DNA of 46,442 nt, taken from positions 1-46,442 of the forward strand of contig NZ_BJZT01000045.1 of the NCBI RefSeq assembly GCF_007992175.1, in the 5' to 3' direction. A program made the position numbers and the translations under genes. Under the pieces are notes generated by a model. The model was given only the letters and a program-made list of their open reading frames with translations. It ran no database searches and was not told the DNA's origin. Source of the stretch: Methylobacterium haplocladii. Lineage in GTDB: Bacteria > Pseudomonadota > Alphaproteobacteria > Rhizobiales > Beijerinckiaceae. Position 1 is the stretch's first letter. Each line of letters starts with the position of its first letter. Of this stretch, positions 31,688 to 40,620 are shown piece after piece.

Positions 31688-32572
31688 CTATTCGGCGGCG
31701 GCGGTGCGGCCGATCACGCCGCGATAGATCTTCGAGAGCCACGAGCCCTTTTCCTCGCGCGGCTCCAGGCCACCGGTCTGCAGGAGCGCGAAAGCGTCCT
31801 TGTACCAGGGGCTGTCCGGGAAGTTGTGGCCGAGCACGGCGGCGGCGGTCTGGGCCTCCGCGGTGATGCCGAGCGCCATGTAGGCCTCGGTCAGGCGCTC
31901 CAGAGCCTCCTCGGCGTGCCGCGTCGTCTGGTACTTGGACACGACGTCGCGGAAGCGATTGATGGCGGCCGGGAAGTTGCGCTTCTCGAGATAGTAGCGG
32001 CCGACCTCCATCTCCTTGCCGGCGAGCTGGTCGCGGGTGATCTGGATCTTGGCCTTGGCGTCGGCGGCGTATTCCGAGGTCGGATACTTCTGGACGAGCT
32101 CGGTCAGGGCGACGAGGGCCTTCTCCGAGCGGTCCTGGTCACGGGTGACGTCCGGGATCTGCTTGTACTGCGACATCGCCATCAGATACTGCGCGTAAGC
32201 CGCATCCTTGGTGGCCGGATGGCGCTGCAGGTAGCGCTTCGAGGCGCTGATCGCGTCGTCGTATTTCTGGCCCTCGTAGTTCGAGTAGGCCGTCATCAGC
32301 AGCGCCTTGCGGGACCAATCCGAATAGGCATAGCGCTTGTCGAGGTCGTCGAACTTCTGCGACGCGATCTCGAAGTTGCGGTCCTCGAGATTGGCCAGAC
32401 CCTCGCTGTAGAGCTTGTCCGCGGGAATGTCCGGCTGAACCTCGGGCTTGTACTTCTCGGAGAACCACTGGCTCGGGTCCAGCGAATCATACCAGGCACA
32501 GAAACCCGGAGTTGCGCTGAGCGTCACGATCACGGCCGCAATCGCGGAGCTTTTGGCAAAGGTCAGAGGCAT
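31688..32572 (-). CDS. bamD: Outer-membrane assembly protein BamD
   Basis: A 294-residue BamD/YfiO homologue: signal-like N-terminus (about 1-25), then five TPR-like helix pairs. These include KLYSEGLANLEDRNFEIAS, AYAQYLMAMSQYKQIPDV, TRDQDRSEKALVALTELVQK, YPTSEYAADAKAKI and VGRYYLEKRNFPAAINRF, all close to the family consensus. It belongs to the BAM complex on the periplasmic face of the outer membrane. The expected lipobox is imperfect: Cys25 is preceded by PGF instead of the usual L-A/S-G/A. The ATG at 32572 is preferred to a GTG three codons upstream because of AGAGGA at better spacing. Confidence 0.93.
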   Translation of the reverse strand: MPLTFAKSSAIAAVIVTLSATPGFCAWYDSLDPSQWFSEKYKPEVQPDIPADKLYSEGLANLEDRNFEIASQKFDDLDKRYAYSDWSRKALLMTAYSNYEGQKYDDAISASKRYLQRHPATKDAAYAQYLMAMSQYKQIPDVTRDQDRSEKALVALTELVQKYPTSEYAADAKAKIQITRDQLAGKEMEVGRYYLEKRNFPAAINRFRDVVSKYQTTRHAEEALERLTEAYMALGITAEAQTAAAVLGHNFPDSPWYKDAFALLQTGGLEPREEKGSWLSKIYRGVIGRTAAAE

Positions 32573-32768
32573 CCCTGTCACGTCCTCTAGCGGGAGCAGC
32601 CTCGTCGCGGGCCGAAATCCCTACGCCATCACGTCGCGGGGCAGCGGCTGAATGCCGTCCCTCCCCCTTCACGTCGTTTTAACCGTGGCTGTCGATTCGG
32701 GCGCGAAAGCGGCGGCGATGGGGCGGAGACGGTGTCGTCCCCCGTCGCGGCCTGGTGTGTCGCGAGGG

Positions 32769-33716
32769 TTACAGATCGGCTGCGAAGGCGGCGATGCCGA
32801 GGCCGGCGCCGAGTTCCACCAGGGACGACTCGCGGCGGGCGCTCTGGGCCTCGATGATGCGGTAGTTGGCGCGGTCCGAGAACAGGGCCGAGAGGACGCC
32901 GACATTCATGCGATGGCCGCCGCAATAGGAGCGGTAGGCGCCCTGGAGCGGCAGGCCGGCGAGAGCGAGGTCGCCGACGGCGTCGAGGATCTTGTGACGG
33001 ACGAACTCGTCGGCGAAGCGGAGGCCCTCGGGGTTGACCACGGCGGTCTCGCCGACGGCCACGGTGTTCTCGAGGGAGGCGCCGAGCGCGAAGCCGGCTT
33101 TCCAGTAGCGCTCGACGTCCTTCATCATGCCGAAGGTGCGGGCGCCGGCGATGTCGCGGCGGTAGCTCGCCGGGGTGAGGTCCATGGCCTTGCGGCTGCG
33201 GCCGATCACCGGGCTCTCGAAATCGATCTCGACGTCGAGACGGAAGCCGCGGTCGATCGGGCGGAGTTCGGCGAAGGAGCGGCCGACCTCGATGCGGACG
33301 GGGCGGAGAACCTTGATCCAGCGCTTGGGGGCTGCGCAATTCGCGAGGCCGACCGAGTCGATGGCCCGTACGAAGGGCAGCGCGCTTCCGTCGAGGATCG
33401 GCATTTCGGGGCCGTCGATCTCGACGAGGCAGTTGTCGATGCCGAGACCGTAGAGCGCCGACATCAGGTGCTCGATGGTGGCGACCGCGCCGCTCTCGAC
33501 GTCGCCGATCACGGTGCAGAGTTCGGTGGCCGACACGCAGGCGTGGTGGGCCTTGATGAGCCGGTCGTTGCCATTCGGCATACCGGTCCGGAGGAAGCAG
33601 ATCCCGTCGTTTGCGGGAGCCGGATGGAGCGTGATCTCGACCGGATTGCCCGAATGGACACCGACGCCGCTCAGGGAGATGGACGCCTTCAGCGTCGTTT
33701 GTTGGTTCGTCCGCAT
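32769..33716 (-). CDS. lpxC: UDP-3-O-acyl-N-acetylglucosamine deacetylase LpxC
   Basis: A 315-residue zinc enzyme making the committed step of lipid A synthesis. Zinc ligands are H83 in TIEHLMSALYGLGIDN and H251/D255 in FVRHKILDAVGDLALAG; the catalytic E82 precedes H83. DGSALPFV and CGGHRMN further identify it. Length and start (MRTNQQTTLK, after AAGGGA) are as usual. It lies downstream of ftsZ in the same direction but with its own promoter region, and 196 bases upstream of bamD. Confidence 0.97.
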   Translation of the reverse strand: MRTNQQTTLKASISLSGVGVHSGNPVEITLHPAPANDGICFLRTGMPNGNDRLIKAHHACVSATELCTVIGDVESGAVATIEHLMSALYGLGIDNCLVEIDGPEMPILDGSALPFVRAIDSVGLANCAAPKRWIKVLRPVRIEVGRSFAELRPIDRGFRLDVEIDFESPVIGRSRKAMDLTPASYRRDIAGARTFGMMKDVERYWKAGFALGASLENTVAVGETAVVNPEGLRFADEFVRHKILDAVGDLALAGLPLQGAYRSYCGGHRMNVGVLSALFSDRANYRIIEAQSARRESSLVELGAGLGIAAFAADL

Positions 33717-33853
33717 TCCCTTAGCCCTCGGCCAGGACCCGGCCCACACACCCTCGAACGAGGGTATGCCGCCTGATAAGTCCGTCCGCTGCTTGAAGCC
33801 CCTGCGAGCGCTGACCGTCCGAAAACCGTCGCGCCTTTTTCGTTCCGGGGGAA

Positions 33854-33882
33854 TTTATAGCTGCGCTGCAAACGCTGGCCAA
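33854..33882 (-). promoter_or_regulatory. Probable sigma70-type promoter of lpxC
   Basis: On the minus strand TTGGCC (33877-33882) and TATAAA (33854-33859) are separated by exactly 17 bases, close to the housekeeping consensus. This would give a leader of roughly 130 bases before the lpxC start. It is the best promoter-like pair in the gap. Confidence 0.45.
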
Positions 33883-33970
33883 ATCACGGATTCTTACGTT
33901 CTGTTACAGCCACGGTTCCGCCACAAAGTTTCAAAAGCGGAATTCGTTCAAGGTCTTAATACAGAGTTAA

Positions 33971-33994
33971 GCCCGGGACCTTTCGGTCCCGGGC
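33971..33994 (-). terminator. Terminator of ftsZ
   Basis: A perfect 10-bp stem GCCCGGGACC/GGTCCCGGGC with a TTTC loop, 40 bases past the ftsZ stop. On the minus strand it runs into TTAACTCTGTATT, moderately T-rich. It should end the dcw transcript. Confidence 0.75.
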
Positions 33995-34033
33995 CTGTGG
34001 CACAAAAGCTTCAACGGATAGGGCGATGACCGC

Positions 34034-35731
34034 TCAGTTGGCCTGCCGACGCAGGAAGGCGGGGATTTCGAGATGGTCGTCGTCCATCAGCCGTGGCTGG
34101 GGAGCGACGCGACCCTGTGCGTCGAGGTTGCCCTGGGCCGGGCGATACTGCGGCGGCTGCACCACCGGAGCGCGGGCCGAGGGGGCCTGCGGGACCGGAG
34201 CGGCGGGCTGGCGCATCTGCGGCAGCGGGGCGGCCTCGGCCTCCTCGCGGCGTCCGCCGAAGCCGACGGTCGCGAGGCGCCGGAGCAGCGACATCCGCTT
34301 CGAATCCGGCTCGGGCTCGGCCTGGACCGGGGCCTGGCTCTGACGGATCTGAGCCTGCGTGTGTGGCGGCAGGTCGGAGATCTGCGGCATGCGCGGAGCG
34401 CGGGCGACCTGCGGGCGGGGCGGCACGAACGGGCCGGCTTGGAGCGGGGCCGCCTCGGGAACGGGCGCTTGGGCGTGAGGCTGCTCGTAGGACAGCTGCG
34501 TGCGCGGGGGGGCCTGCGTCAGGACGACGTCGTCACGCACGACCGGCGCGGGGGCCGGCTCGGCGGCGACGGGCTGCGGGGCGGGAGCCTGCAGCACCGG
34601 AGCGGCGGTCTGGAAGTCGGAGACCGGACGCGGCGTCTGAGCGATCTGCGGGACCGGCTGGGCGGCCCGGATGCGGGCCTCGGCGCGCAGCTTCTCGGCG
34701 ACTTCGGCGATGCGCTGCTCGGTCTCGGCGACGACCATGTTGTTCGGCGAGTTCGCCGAGATCAGGGCCGGTTCGATGCCGGTGGCGACGACCGACACGC
34801 GGATGATGCCCTCCAGGCTCTCGTCGAAGGTGGCGCCGAGGATGATGTTGGCCTCCGAATCGACCTCCTCGCGGATGCGGGTGGCGGCCTCGTCGAGCTC
34901 GTACAGCGTCAGGTCGGCGCCGCCGGTGATCGAGATCAGCAGGCCGCGGGCGCCCTTCATCGAGACTTCGTCGAGGAGCGGGTTGGCAATGGCGGCTTCT
35001 GCAGCGCGATGCGCGCGGTTCTCGCCGGAGGCTTCGCCCGTGCCCATCATCGCCTTGCCCATGCCGCGCATGATGGCGCGGACGTCGGCGAAGTCGAGGT
35101 TGATCAGGCCTTCCTTGACCATCAGGTCGGTGATGCAGGCGACGCCCGAATAGAGCACCTGGTCGGCCATGGCGAAGGCGTCGGCGAAGGTGGTCTTCTC
35201 CGTGGCGACCCGGAACAGGTTCTGGTTCGGGATCACGATCAGGGTGTCGACGGCGGCCTGAAGCTCGGCGATGCCGGAATCGGCCGTGCGCATGCGGCGG
35301 GTGCCCTCGAACTGGAAGGGCTTCGTCACGACGCCGACGGTGAGGATGCCCATGTCGCGGGCGGCGCGGGCGATGACGGGGGCCGCACCGGTGCCGGTAC
35401 CGCCGCCCATGCCGGCGGTGATGAAGCACATGTGCGCGCCCGAGAGCTGGTCGCGGATCTCGTCCATGACCTCTTCGGCGGCGGCCGAGCCGACCTCGGG
35501 GTGCGAGCCGGCGCCGAGGCCCTGCGTCACGCCGAGACCCATCTGGATGACGCGCTCGGCCTTCGAGGAGGTCAGCGCCTGCGCGTCGGTGTTGGCAACG
35601 ACGAACTCGCAGCCGAGCAGGCCCGATTCGATCATGTTGTTGACGGCGTTGCCGCCGGCGCCGCCGACACCGAAGACGGTGATGCGGGGCTTGAGTTCGC
35701 GGATGTCCGGCGCCTGCAGGGAGATGGCCAT
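34034..35731 (-). CDS. ftsZ: Cell division protein FtsZ
   Basis: A 565-residue tubulin homologue that forms the division ring. The GTPase domain spans about 10-320 with the G-box AGMGGGTGTGAAP (G109-G115), FGVGGAGGNAV near 20-30 and the synergy/T7 loop GLINLDFADV. After it comes an unusually long Ala/Pro/Gln-rich linker (about 345-545) and the conserved C-terminal peptide DDDHLEIPAFLRRQ that binds FtsA. The long linker is typical of Hyphomicrobiales. The start at 35731 follows AAGGGG. It is the last gene of the dcw run, after ftsA. Confidence 0.98.
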   Translation of the reverse strand: MAISLQAPDIRELKPRITVFGVGGAGGNAVNNMIESGLLGCEFVVANTDAQALTSSKAERVIQMGLGVTQGLGAGSHPEVGSAAAEEVMDEIRDQLSGAHMCFITAGMGGGTGTGAAPVIARAARDMGILTVGVVTKPFQFEGTRRMRTADSGIAELQAAVDTLIVIPNQNLFRVATEKTTFADAFAMADQVLYSGVACITDLMVKEGLINLDFADVRAIMRGMGKAMMGTGEASGENRAHRAAEAAIANPLLDEVSMKGARGLLISITGGADLTLYELDEAATRIREEVDSEANIILGATFDESLEGIIRVSVVATGIEPALISANSPNNMVVAETEQRIAEVAEKLRAEARIRAAQPVPQIAQTPRPVSDFQTAAPVLQAPAPQPVAAEPAPAPVVRDDVVLTQAPPRTQLSYEQPHAQAPVPEAAPLQAGPFVPPRPQVARAPRMPQISDLPPHTQAQIRQSQAPVQAEPEPDSKRMSLLRRLATVGFGGRREEAEAAPLPQMRQPAAPVPQAPSARAPVVQPPQYRPAQGNLDAQGRVAPQPRLMDDDHLEIPAFLRRQAN

Positions 35732-35832
35732 GGTGTGATGCCCCTTCAAACTCTTGAGCAGTTGGTTGTGCGCCCTGAAGCGCCCGGTTTTCGTCGCTCG
35801 GCCCCCCTCGCGGGGGACCGTGTCAGTCCGTT

Positions 35833-37155
35833 TCAGAAGCTCTCGCCGATCCACTGCTTGAGCTGGTCGAAATACCCGCCCGTGCCGGTCTGCGCCAAAG
35901 CGCGCTGCCGGCGTGGCTCGAAGAACTCGGCATGGGCCACCTGCGGGTAGACCAGCAGCCCGACCGCGGCCGAGAAGCTCGGCCCCTTGGCCGCCTCGGG
36001 CAGGCCGCGGATGCCGAGCGGACGCCCGATCCGGACCTGTCCCTGCATGATGCGCCGGGCCGTCTCCGGCAGGCCGACGAGCTGGCTCGCGCCGCCGGTG
36101 AGCACCAGACGATTGCCGGCCTGCGCCGCGTAGCCGGCCTTGCGCAGCCGGTCGCGGACGAGTTCGACGATCTCCTCGACCCGCGGCTTGATGATGCGCA
36201 CGAGATGCGAGCGCGGGACGTGGCTCGGCGTGTCGCCCTCGTCCTCGCCGACCCCGTGGACCGCGATCATGTCGCGGTCGTCCGAGGGCGTGGAGATGGC
36301 GGAGCCGTAGAGCGTCTTCAGCCGCTCGGCCGCCGCGACCCGGGTCGAGAGGCCCCGCGCGATGTCCATGGTGACGTGGTGCCCGCCCACCGCGATGGCG
36401 TCGGTGTGGACGAGGTGGCCGCCGGAGAAGACGCCGACGCTGGTGGTGCCGCCGCCCATGTCGACGACGGCGCAGCCGATCTCGGCCTCGTCGTCGACGA
36501 GGACCGAGAGGCCGGCGGCGTAGGGCGTGGCGATCACCGCCTCGACGCCGAGGTGGCAGTGTTCGACCGCCAGCATCAGGTTGCGGGCCGCGGCGGCCTC
36601 GCTGGTGACGACGTGGAGATCGACACCGAGCGAACTGCCGATCATGCCCGACGGATCGATCACGGCACCCTGGCCGTCCAGCGCATAGCCGGTGGGGAGC
36701 GCGTGGAGCACGGCGCGGCCGGGAGCGACGCCGTGGGCGCTCGCCGTCTCCAGGACGCGCTCGACGTCGTGGCCGGTCACGGTACCGGAGCGGACGTTCA
36801 CCCGCGCCTCGAAGCGCTGCGAGGCGAGCCGGCCGCCGGACATGTTCACGATAACCGACTGCACCTCGACCTTGGCCATCCGCTCGGCGGCGTGCACGGC
36901 CTGGCGGATCGCGTTCTCGGCGGCTTCGAGGTCGACGATGGCGCCGCCCTTGAGGCCGACCGAGCGCTGGTGGCCGATGCCGATGATGCGGGCGATGTGG
37001 GTGCGGCCGCGAAGCGTCGAAAGGCTCTCGATCGGCTGCAGCTCGGCGATGAGGCAGACGACCTTGCTGGTGCCGATGTCGAGCACCGAGAGCGTCGCGC
37101 TCCGGCGGGCCGAGAGGGGCTTCATTCGCGGCGTGAGGCCGTGGTGGGATTGCAT
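35833..37155 (-). CDS. ftsA: Cell division protein FtsA
   Basis: A 440-residue actin-like protein tethering FtsZ to the membrane. Visible are the ATP-binding elements VLDIGTSKVVCLIAEL (phosphate 1) and AVVDMGGGTTSVGVF (phosphate 2), the 1C domain start THIARIIGIGHQRSVG, adenosine-site VLTGGASQLVGLPE and a C-terminal amphipathic end (FDQLKQWIGESF). Start codons at 37155 and 37125 are both possible and neither has a strong ribosome site. It lies between ftsQ and ftsZ in the standard order. Confidence 0.95.
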   Translation of the reverse strand: MQSHHGLTPRMKPLSARRSATLSVLDIGTSKVVCLIAELQPIESLSTLRGRTHIARIIGIGHQRSVGLKGGAIVDLEAAENAIRQAVHAAERMAKVEVQSVIVNMSGGRLASQRFEARVNVRSGTVTGHDVERVLETASAHGVAPGRAVLHALPTGYALDGQGAVIDPSGMIGSSLGVDLHVVTSEAAAARNLMLAVEHCHLGVEAVIATPYAAGLSVLVDDEAEIGCAVVDMGGGTTSVGVFSGGHLVHTDAIAVGGHHVTMDIARGLSTRVAAAERLKTLYGSAISTPSDDRDMIAVHGVGEDEGDTPSHVPRSHLVRIIKPRVEEIVELVRDRLRKAGYAAQAGNRLVLTGGASQLVGLPETARRIMQGQVRIGRPLGIRGLPEAAKGPSFSAAVGLLVYPQVAHAEFFEPRRQRALAQTGTGGYFDQLKQWIGESF

Positions 37156-37212
37156 GGGACGCTTACCGGAGGGAGGACGCTGCAACGGGGTCGGCGGAGG
37201 GGGCGAGACGGC

Positions 37213-38157
37213 TCATGTCGCGGTCCCCTTCTTCGTCTTCTTGCGTGCCTCCGCGCGTGCCGCGGCGGCCTCCTCTGTCAGTCGCACCACCACCCGGTCG
37301 GCGAGGCGCAGGTCGACTGCGATGACGTCCTTCTCCAGAAGGCGGTTCTTGCGCTCCAGGTCGACCAGGCGTGCGAGCGCTTCGTCCGCGCCGGTCTCGG
37401 GCAGGCGGATGTCGACGCCGTCGAGTTTCAGCGTCCAGCGCCGGCCGGAGACGTAGCTGCCGGCCTTGATGCGCTCGCCCAGCGGGCCGGCCGCATCGAT
37501 CAGGCCGAGATATTCCTGCAGGTGGACATTGGCGTCCTCGCCGACCACGAGGGGCAGGTTGGCGTAGCGGTCGTCGCGCATCTCGTCGATGACGGTGCCG
37601 TCGGCCGCGATCACCCGGATCTCGCCGTTCTTCTGCCAGAGGGCGGCGGGCTCGCGCTCGACCTGCGTGATGACGATCTCGTTGGGATAGAGCTTGCGCA
37701 CCGAGGCCGTGGCGATGAGCGGCACGGCCATCAGCTTTTCGCGGATCTGTGCGACGTCGAGGAACGGAACGGAGGAGCGCCAGTCGATGCCGGCGGCCTG
37801 CATCACCTCACGCTCGTACATCCGCGACAGACCGGAGATCGTGACGCGTTCGACGCCGAAGCCGGCGATGCGCGCGGCGATGTCGAGGGGGCGGCCGTTC
37901 TCGGCGACGTAGGCGTCGTAGCGCCCGCTGGCGACGAAGCCGAAGAGCGAGAGCGTGGCCAGCGTGCCGGCGACCAGCGCGGCGCCGAAGCCGCGGGGAA
38001 TCCGCGCCTCGATCGGCAGGGATCCCCTGGTACGGCGGGAGCGCAGCACCGGCTTCAGGACACCCTGCAGCCGGTTCGCGATCACTGCTGGAAAGCCGGC
38101 GCCGTCCGGATGCCCGGCGGCGTTCAGCGTCCCAGAGAGGCGTCCTCCACCATCCAT
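37213..38157 (-). CDS. ftsQ: Cell division protein FtsQ
   Basis: A 314-residue bitopic membrane protein: a basic cytoplasmic N-terminus (about 1-54), a single membrane helix (FGAALVAGTLATLSLFGFVA), a POTRA domain (VERVTISGLSRMYEREVMQA, NEIVITQVEREPAALW) and the beta domain (RRWTLKLDGVDIRLP). It scaffolds the divisome in the periplasm. The start overlaps the end of ddl by 34 bases; no shorter start gives a normal N-terminus. A Lys/Arg-rich tail (KKTKKG) ends the protein. Confidence 0.94.
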   Translation of the reverse strand: MDGGGRLSGTLNAAGHPDGAGFPAVIANRLQGVLKPVLRSRRTRGSLPIEARIPRGFGAALVAGTLATLSLFGFVASGRYDAYVAENGRPLDIAARIAGFGVERVTISGLSRMYEREVMQAAGIDWRSSVPFLDVAQIREKLMAVPLIATASVRKLYPNEIVITQVEREPAALWQKNGEIRVIAADGTVIDEMRDDRYANLPLVVGEDANVHLQEYLGLIDAAGPLGERIKAGSYVSGRRWTLKLDGVDIRLPETGADEALARLVDLERKNRLLEKDVIAVDLRLADRVVVRLTEEAAAARAEARKKTKKGTAT

Positions 38158-39047
38158 CGAACGAGCTCACCGAAACTCAAGCCCGCATGGGCTGCCATCT
38201 CCGGCACAAGGCTCGTCGGGGTCATTCCGGGTTGCGTGTTGACCTCCAGGACGACGAGCGCCCCGGTTCCACCCGGCGTGTCGTCGTATCGAAGGTCCGC
38301 ACGGCTTACGCCCCGGCACCCGAGTGCTTGATGCGCCGTTAACGACAACTCTTGGACACGCTGGTAAACATTTGGTTTAAGTTCGGCCGGGAGAACGTGG
38401 ATCGACCCCCCCTCGGCGTACTTCGCATCGAAGTCGTACCACTCCCCCGAAGCAGGCTTGATTTCGATCACGCCGAGGGCCCTGTCGCCCAGCACGGCGC
38501 AGGTCAGCTCGCGGCCCGCAACGTAAGTCTCCGCAAGGACTTCCTCGCCGTAGACCCACTCGTCCGAGGCCAGGATCTGGGGCGGGTGCGAGCGCCCGTC
38601 GCGCACGATGATGACCCCCATCGAGGAGCCCTCGGCGATCGGCTTAACCACGTATGGCGGAGTCAGCGCGTGTGACTTCGCTGCATCATGACGGTTAACG
38701 ACGCGGCCCTCGGGCACGGCGACGCCGGCGGCATGCAGCACCGTTTTGGCACGCTCTTTGTGCATCGCCAGTGCCGAGGCGAGGACGCCGGAATGGGTGT
38801 AGGGAATCCTCAGGATTTCCAGGAGACCCTGAATGGTGCCGTCCTCGCCGGCCGGCCCGTGCAGGGCGTTGAGCGCCACGTCCGGCTTCAACGCGGTGAG
38901 AACGGTCGCCACGTCCGGTCCGACATCGACCGGCGTCACCCGATAGCCCTCGCCTTCGAGCGCCGCGACGCAGGCATTGCCCGAACTCAGCGAGATCGGC
39001 CGCTCGGAGGACCAGCCGCCCATCAGGACGGCGACGTGCTTGGGCAT
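38124..39047 (-). CDS. ddl: D-alanine--D-alanine ligase
   Basis: A 307-residue ATP-grasp ligase making the D-Ala-D-Ala dipeptide of peptidoglycan. Landmarks are VAVLMGGWSSERPISLSSG, ALHGPAGEDGTIQGLLE, PYTHSGVLASALAMHK, VVKPIAEGSSMGV and the metal-binding end VLEVNTQPGMTPTSLVPE. The length is that of the DdlB type. GGAG precedes the ATG at 39047. The dcw cluster position between murB and ftsQ is normal, except that a toxin-antitoxin pair is inserted just upstream. Confidence 0.96.
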   Translation of the reverse strand: MPKHVAVLMGGWSSERPISLSSGNACVAALEGEGYRVTPVDVGPDVATVLTALKPDVALNALHGPAGEDGTIQGLLEILRIPYTHSGVLASALAMHKERAKTVLHAAGVAVPEGRVVNRHDAAKSHALTPPYVVKPIAEGSSMGVIIVRDGRSHPPQILASDEWVYGEEVLAETYVAGRELTCAVLGDRALGVIEIKPASGEWYDFDAKYAEGGSIHVLPAELKPNVYQRVQELSLTAHQALGCRGVSRADLRYDDTPGGTGALVVLEVNTQPGMTPTSLVPEMAAHAGLSFGELVRWMVEDASLGR

Positions 39048-39088
39048 GGGAGGGCTCCGGTAGTGATCGGACTGAAATGAGATCGGCA

Positions 39089-39445
39089 TCAGAGCGGGCC
39101 GAGCCTTTCCCGAAGGCTTTCATAGACGTCGTCCGCCTCTTCGGGATGAAGAGCACCGATCACGCGAAGGATGCGCCCGGGTTCGACGCAGGCGAGCTTC
39201 ACCGGACGCACGACGGACGAAACCGCGAGGCCCGTCGGACCAAGGTCGAGGATCGGCAGATCGCCGAACATGATCGGATTACGCGCGCTCGTGATCATTG
39301 CGATCCAGACAAATCCCGCCGTCGCAACCTTAGACCCCGACACCACGACGGCTGGACGTCGTTTCTCCGCCAAGCGATCCGAGTAGGGAAAGGGTACGAC
39401 GACGATCGATCCCGGAGGTAGGCCGACGGGCCTAGAGATCGGCAT
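39089..39445 (-). CDS. MazF/PemK-type toxin
   Basis: A 118-residue protein of the MazF/PemK/CcdB-like fold. The beginning PPGSIVVVPFPYSDRLAEKR, followed by RPAVVVSG, is the family's typical strand-loop-strand with the conserved Pro. It is followed by FVWIAMITSARNP (with Ser/Thr expected in the active site) and AVSSVVRPVKLACVEPGRIL. Members are usually sequence-specific ribonucleases neutralised by a MazE-like partner. It overlaps the antitoxin gene by 14 bases, so the two are translated together. It lies between ddl and murB, an unusual place. Confidence 0.85.
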   Translation of the reverse strand: MPISRPVGLPPGSIVVVPFPYSDRLAEKRRPAVVVSGSKVATAGFVWIAMITSARNPIMFGDLPILDLGPTGLAVSSVVRPVKLACVEPGRILRVIGALHPEEADDVYESLRERLGPL

Positions 39446-39668
39446 AGTCTTCCTCATCGATCGCCCCGGCCCATTCGGTGAACGTGGCGAAGGGATCGTC
39501 GCTCTCGGGAAGAGCCTTCTCGATCTGGATGCCCTCGGGAGTCAGCAGATAGCGAAGCCGATCGCCCGGTCCCACCGCCAGACGTTCGCGGACTTCCGCC
39601 GGCAACACGGTCTGGCTCTTCACCGAGATCTTCGAATAGGCGGTTTTGATGTTGCGTGCAGCCATCAT
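39432..39668 (-). CDS. MazE/AbrB-type antitoxin
   Basis: A 78-residue protein with an N-terminal swapped-hairpin AbrB domain: SKISVKSQTVLPAEVRERLA followed by VGPGDRLRYLLTPEGIQIEK (residues about 11-50). The C-terminal tail is acidic (DDPFATFTEWAGAIDEEDYADL in two halves) and probably binds the toxin. It should autoregulate the pair through a site near its own promoter. Tandem ATGs give starts at 39668 or 39665, five to eight bases from GGAG. Confidence 0.85.
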   Translation of the reverse strand: MMAARNIKTAYSKISVKSQTVLPAEVRERLAVGPGDRLRYLLTPEGIQIEKALPESDDPFATFTEWAGAIDEEDYADL

Positions 39669-39705
39669 CGATTCTCCGATCAGCAACGACTTACCGCCTT
39701 ACGCC

Positions 39706-40620
39706 TTACAGGTCGATCCCGATCCGCCTGATCTCCCAATGCAGCTCATAGCCCGAGTTGTCTCGGACGCGCCGGCGCACCTCTTCGCCGAGCCCCTCGA
39801 TGTCGGCCGCGGTCGCCCCGTCGCGGTTGATCAGAAAATTGCAGTGCATCTCGGAGACCTGCGCGCCACCGCGCGTCAGGCCGCGGCAGCCGGCGGCGTC
39901 GATGAGTTGCCAAGCCTTGCCGCCGTCCGGGTTCTTGAAGGTCGAGCCGCCGGTGCGCTCGCGGATCGGCTGCGCGGCCTCGCGGGCTGCGGTGACCCGG
40001 TCCATCTCGGCCTCGATCTCCGCCCGGTCGCCCGGACGGCCGCGATAGAGCGCGCTGGTGAAGATCACGTCGTCGGGCGCCGAGCAGTGGCGATAGGAGA
40101 AGCCCATCTGCGCGTGGCTGAACGTGCGGAGGTTCCCGCTCCGGTCGACGCCGCGGGCCTCGACCAGCACGTCGGTGGTCTCGCCGCCATGGGCGCCGGC
40201 ATTCATGCGCAGCGCGCCGCCGACCGAGCCGGGAATGCCGCGGTAGAAGGCGAGCCCGTCGAGGCCGGCCTCGGCCGCGCTCTTGGCGAGGCGCATGTCG
40301 GGCACGGCGGTGCCGGCGCGCAGCGTCTCGCCGTCGACCGCAACCGATCCGAACGGCTTGCCGCCGAGCCGGATCGTCACGCCGGGAATGCCGCCGTCGC
40401 GCACGATCAGGTTCGAGCCGAGGCCGATCACCGTGACCGGCACAGCCGGATCGAGCGCGCCGAGCAGCAGCGCCAGATCCTCCTCGTCGGCGGGACTGAA
40501 CAGCACCTCCGCCGGCCCGCCGACGCGAAACCAGGTGAGGTCCGCGAGCGATTGGTTGGCGAGCAGGCGGCCGCGAAGGGCGGGCGCAGCGGAGCGGATG
40601 GTGTCGATCATCATCGTCAT
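39706..40620 (-). CDS. murB: UDP-N-acetylenolpyruvoylglucosamine reductase MurB
   Basis: A 304-residue flavoenzyme of peptidoglycan synthesis. FAD-binding and active-site motifs are visible: WFRVGGPAEVLFSP, VIGLGSNLIVRDGGIPG, FYRGIPGSVGGALRMNAGAHGGE split over about 105-130, SYRHC, and GSTFKNPDGGKAWQLIDAAG near 245-265. The start codon overlaps the stop of the DUF559 gene (ATGA), and GGAGG from the neighbouring repeat lies seven bases upstream, so the repeat supplies the ribosome site. Confidence 0.96.
   Translation of the reverse strand: MTMMIDTIRSAAPALRGRLLANQSLADLTWFRVGGPAEVLFSPADEEDLALLLGALDPAVPVTVIGLGSNLIVRDGGIPGVTIRLGGKPFGSVAVDGETLRAGTAVPDMRLAKSAAEAGLDGLAFYRGIPGSVGGALRMNAGAHGGETTDVLVEARGVDRSGNLRTFSHAQMGFSYRHCSAPDDVIFTSALYRGRPGDRAEIEAEMDRVTAAREAAQPIRERTGGSTFKNPDGGKAWQLIDAAGCRGLTRGGAQVSEMHCNFLINRDGATAADIEGLGEEVRRRVRDNSGYELHWEIRRIGIDL

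Larger units (their letters stand above)
33717..34033. other. Spacer between ftsZ and lpxC
   Basis: A 317-base, comparatively AT-rich gap with the ftsZ terminator at one end and a probable lpxC promoter in the middle, both listed separately. No gene is supported here. Confidence 0.6.

Noticed and set aside
34073..38331. Plus-strand open frames of over 600 and about 800 codons opposite ftsZ, ftsA and ftsQ
   Set aside because: They mirror the codon bias of essential genes on the other strand; no domain, ribosome site or membrane pattern supports them.
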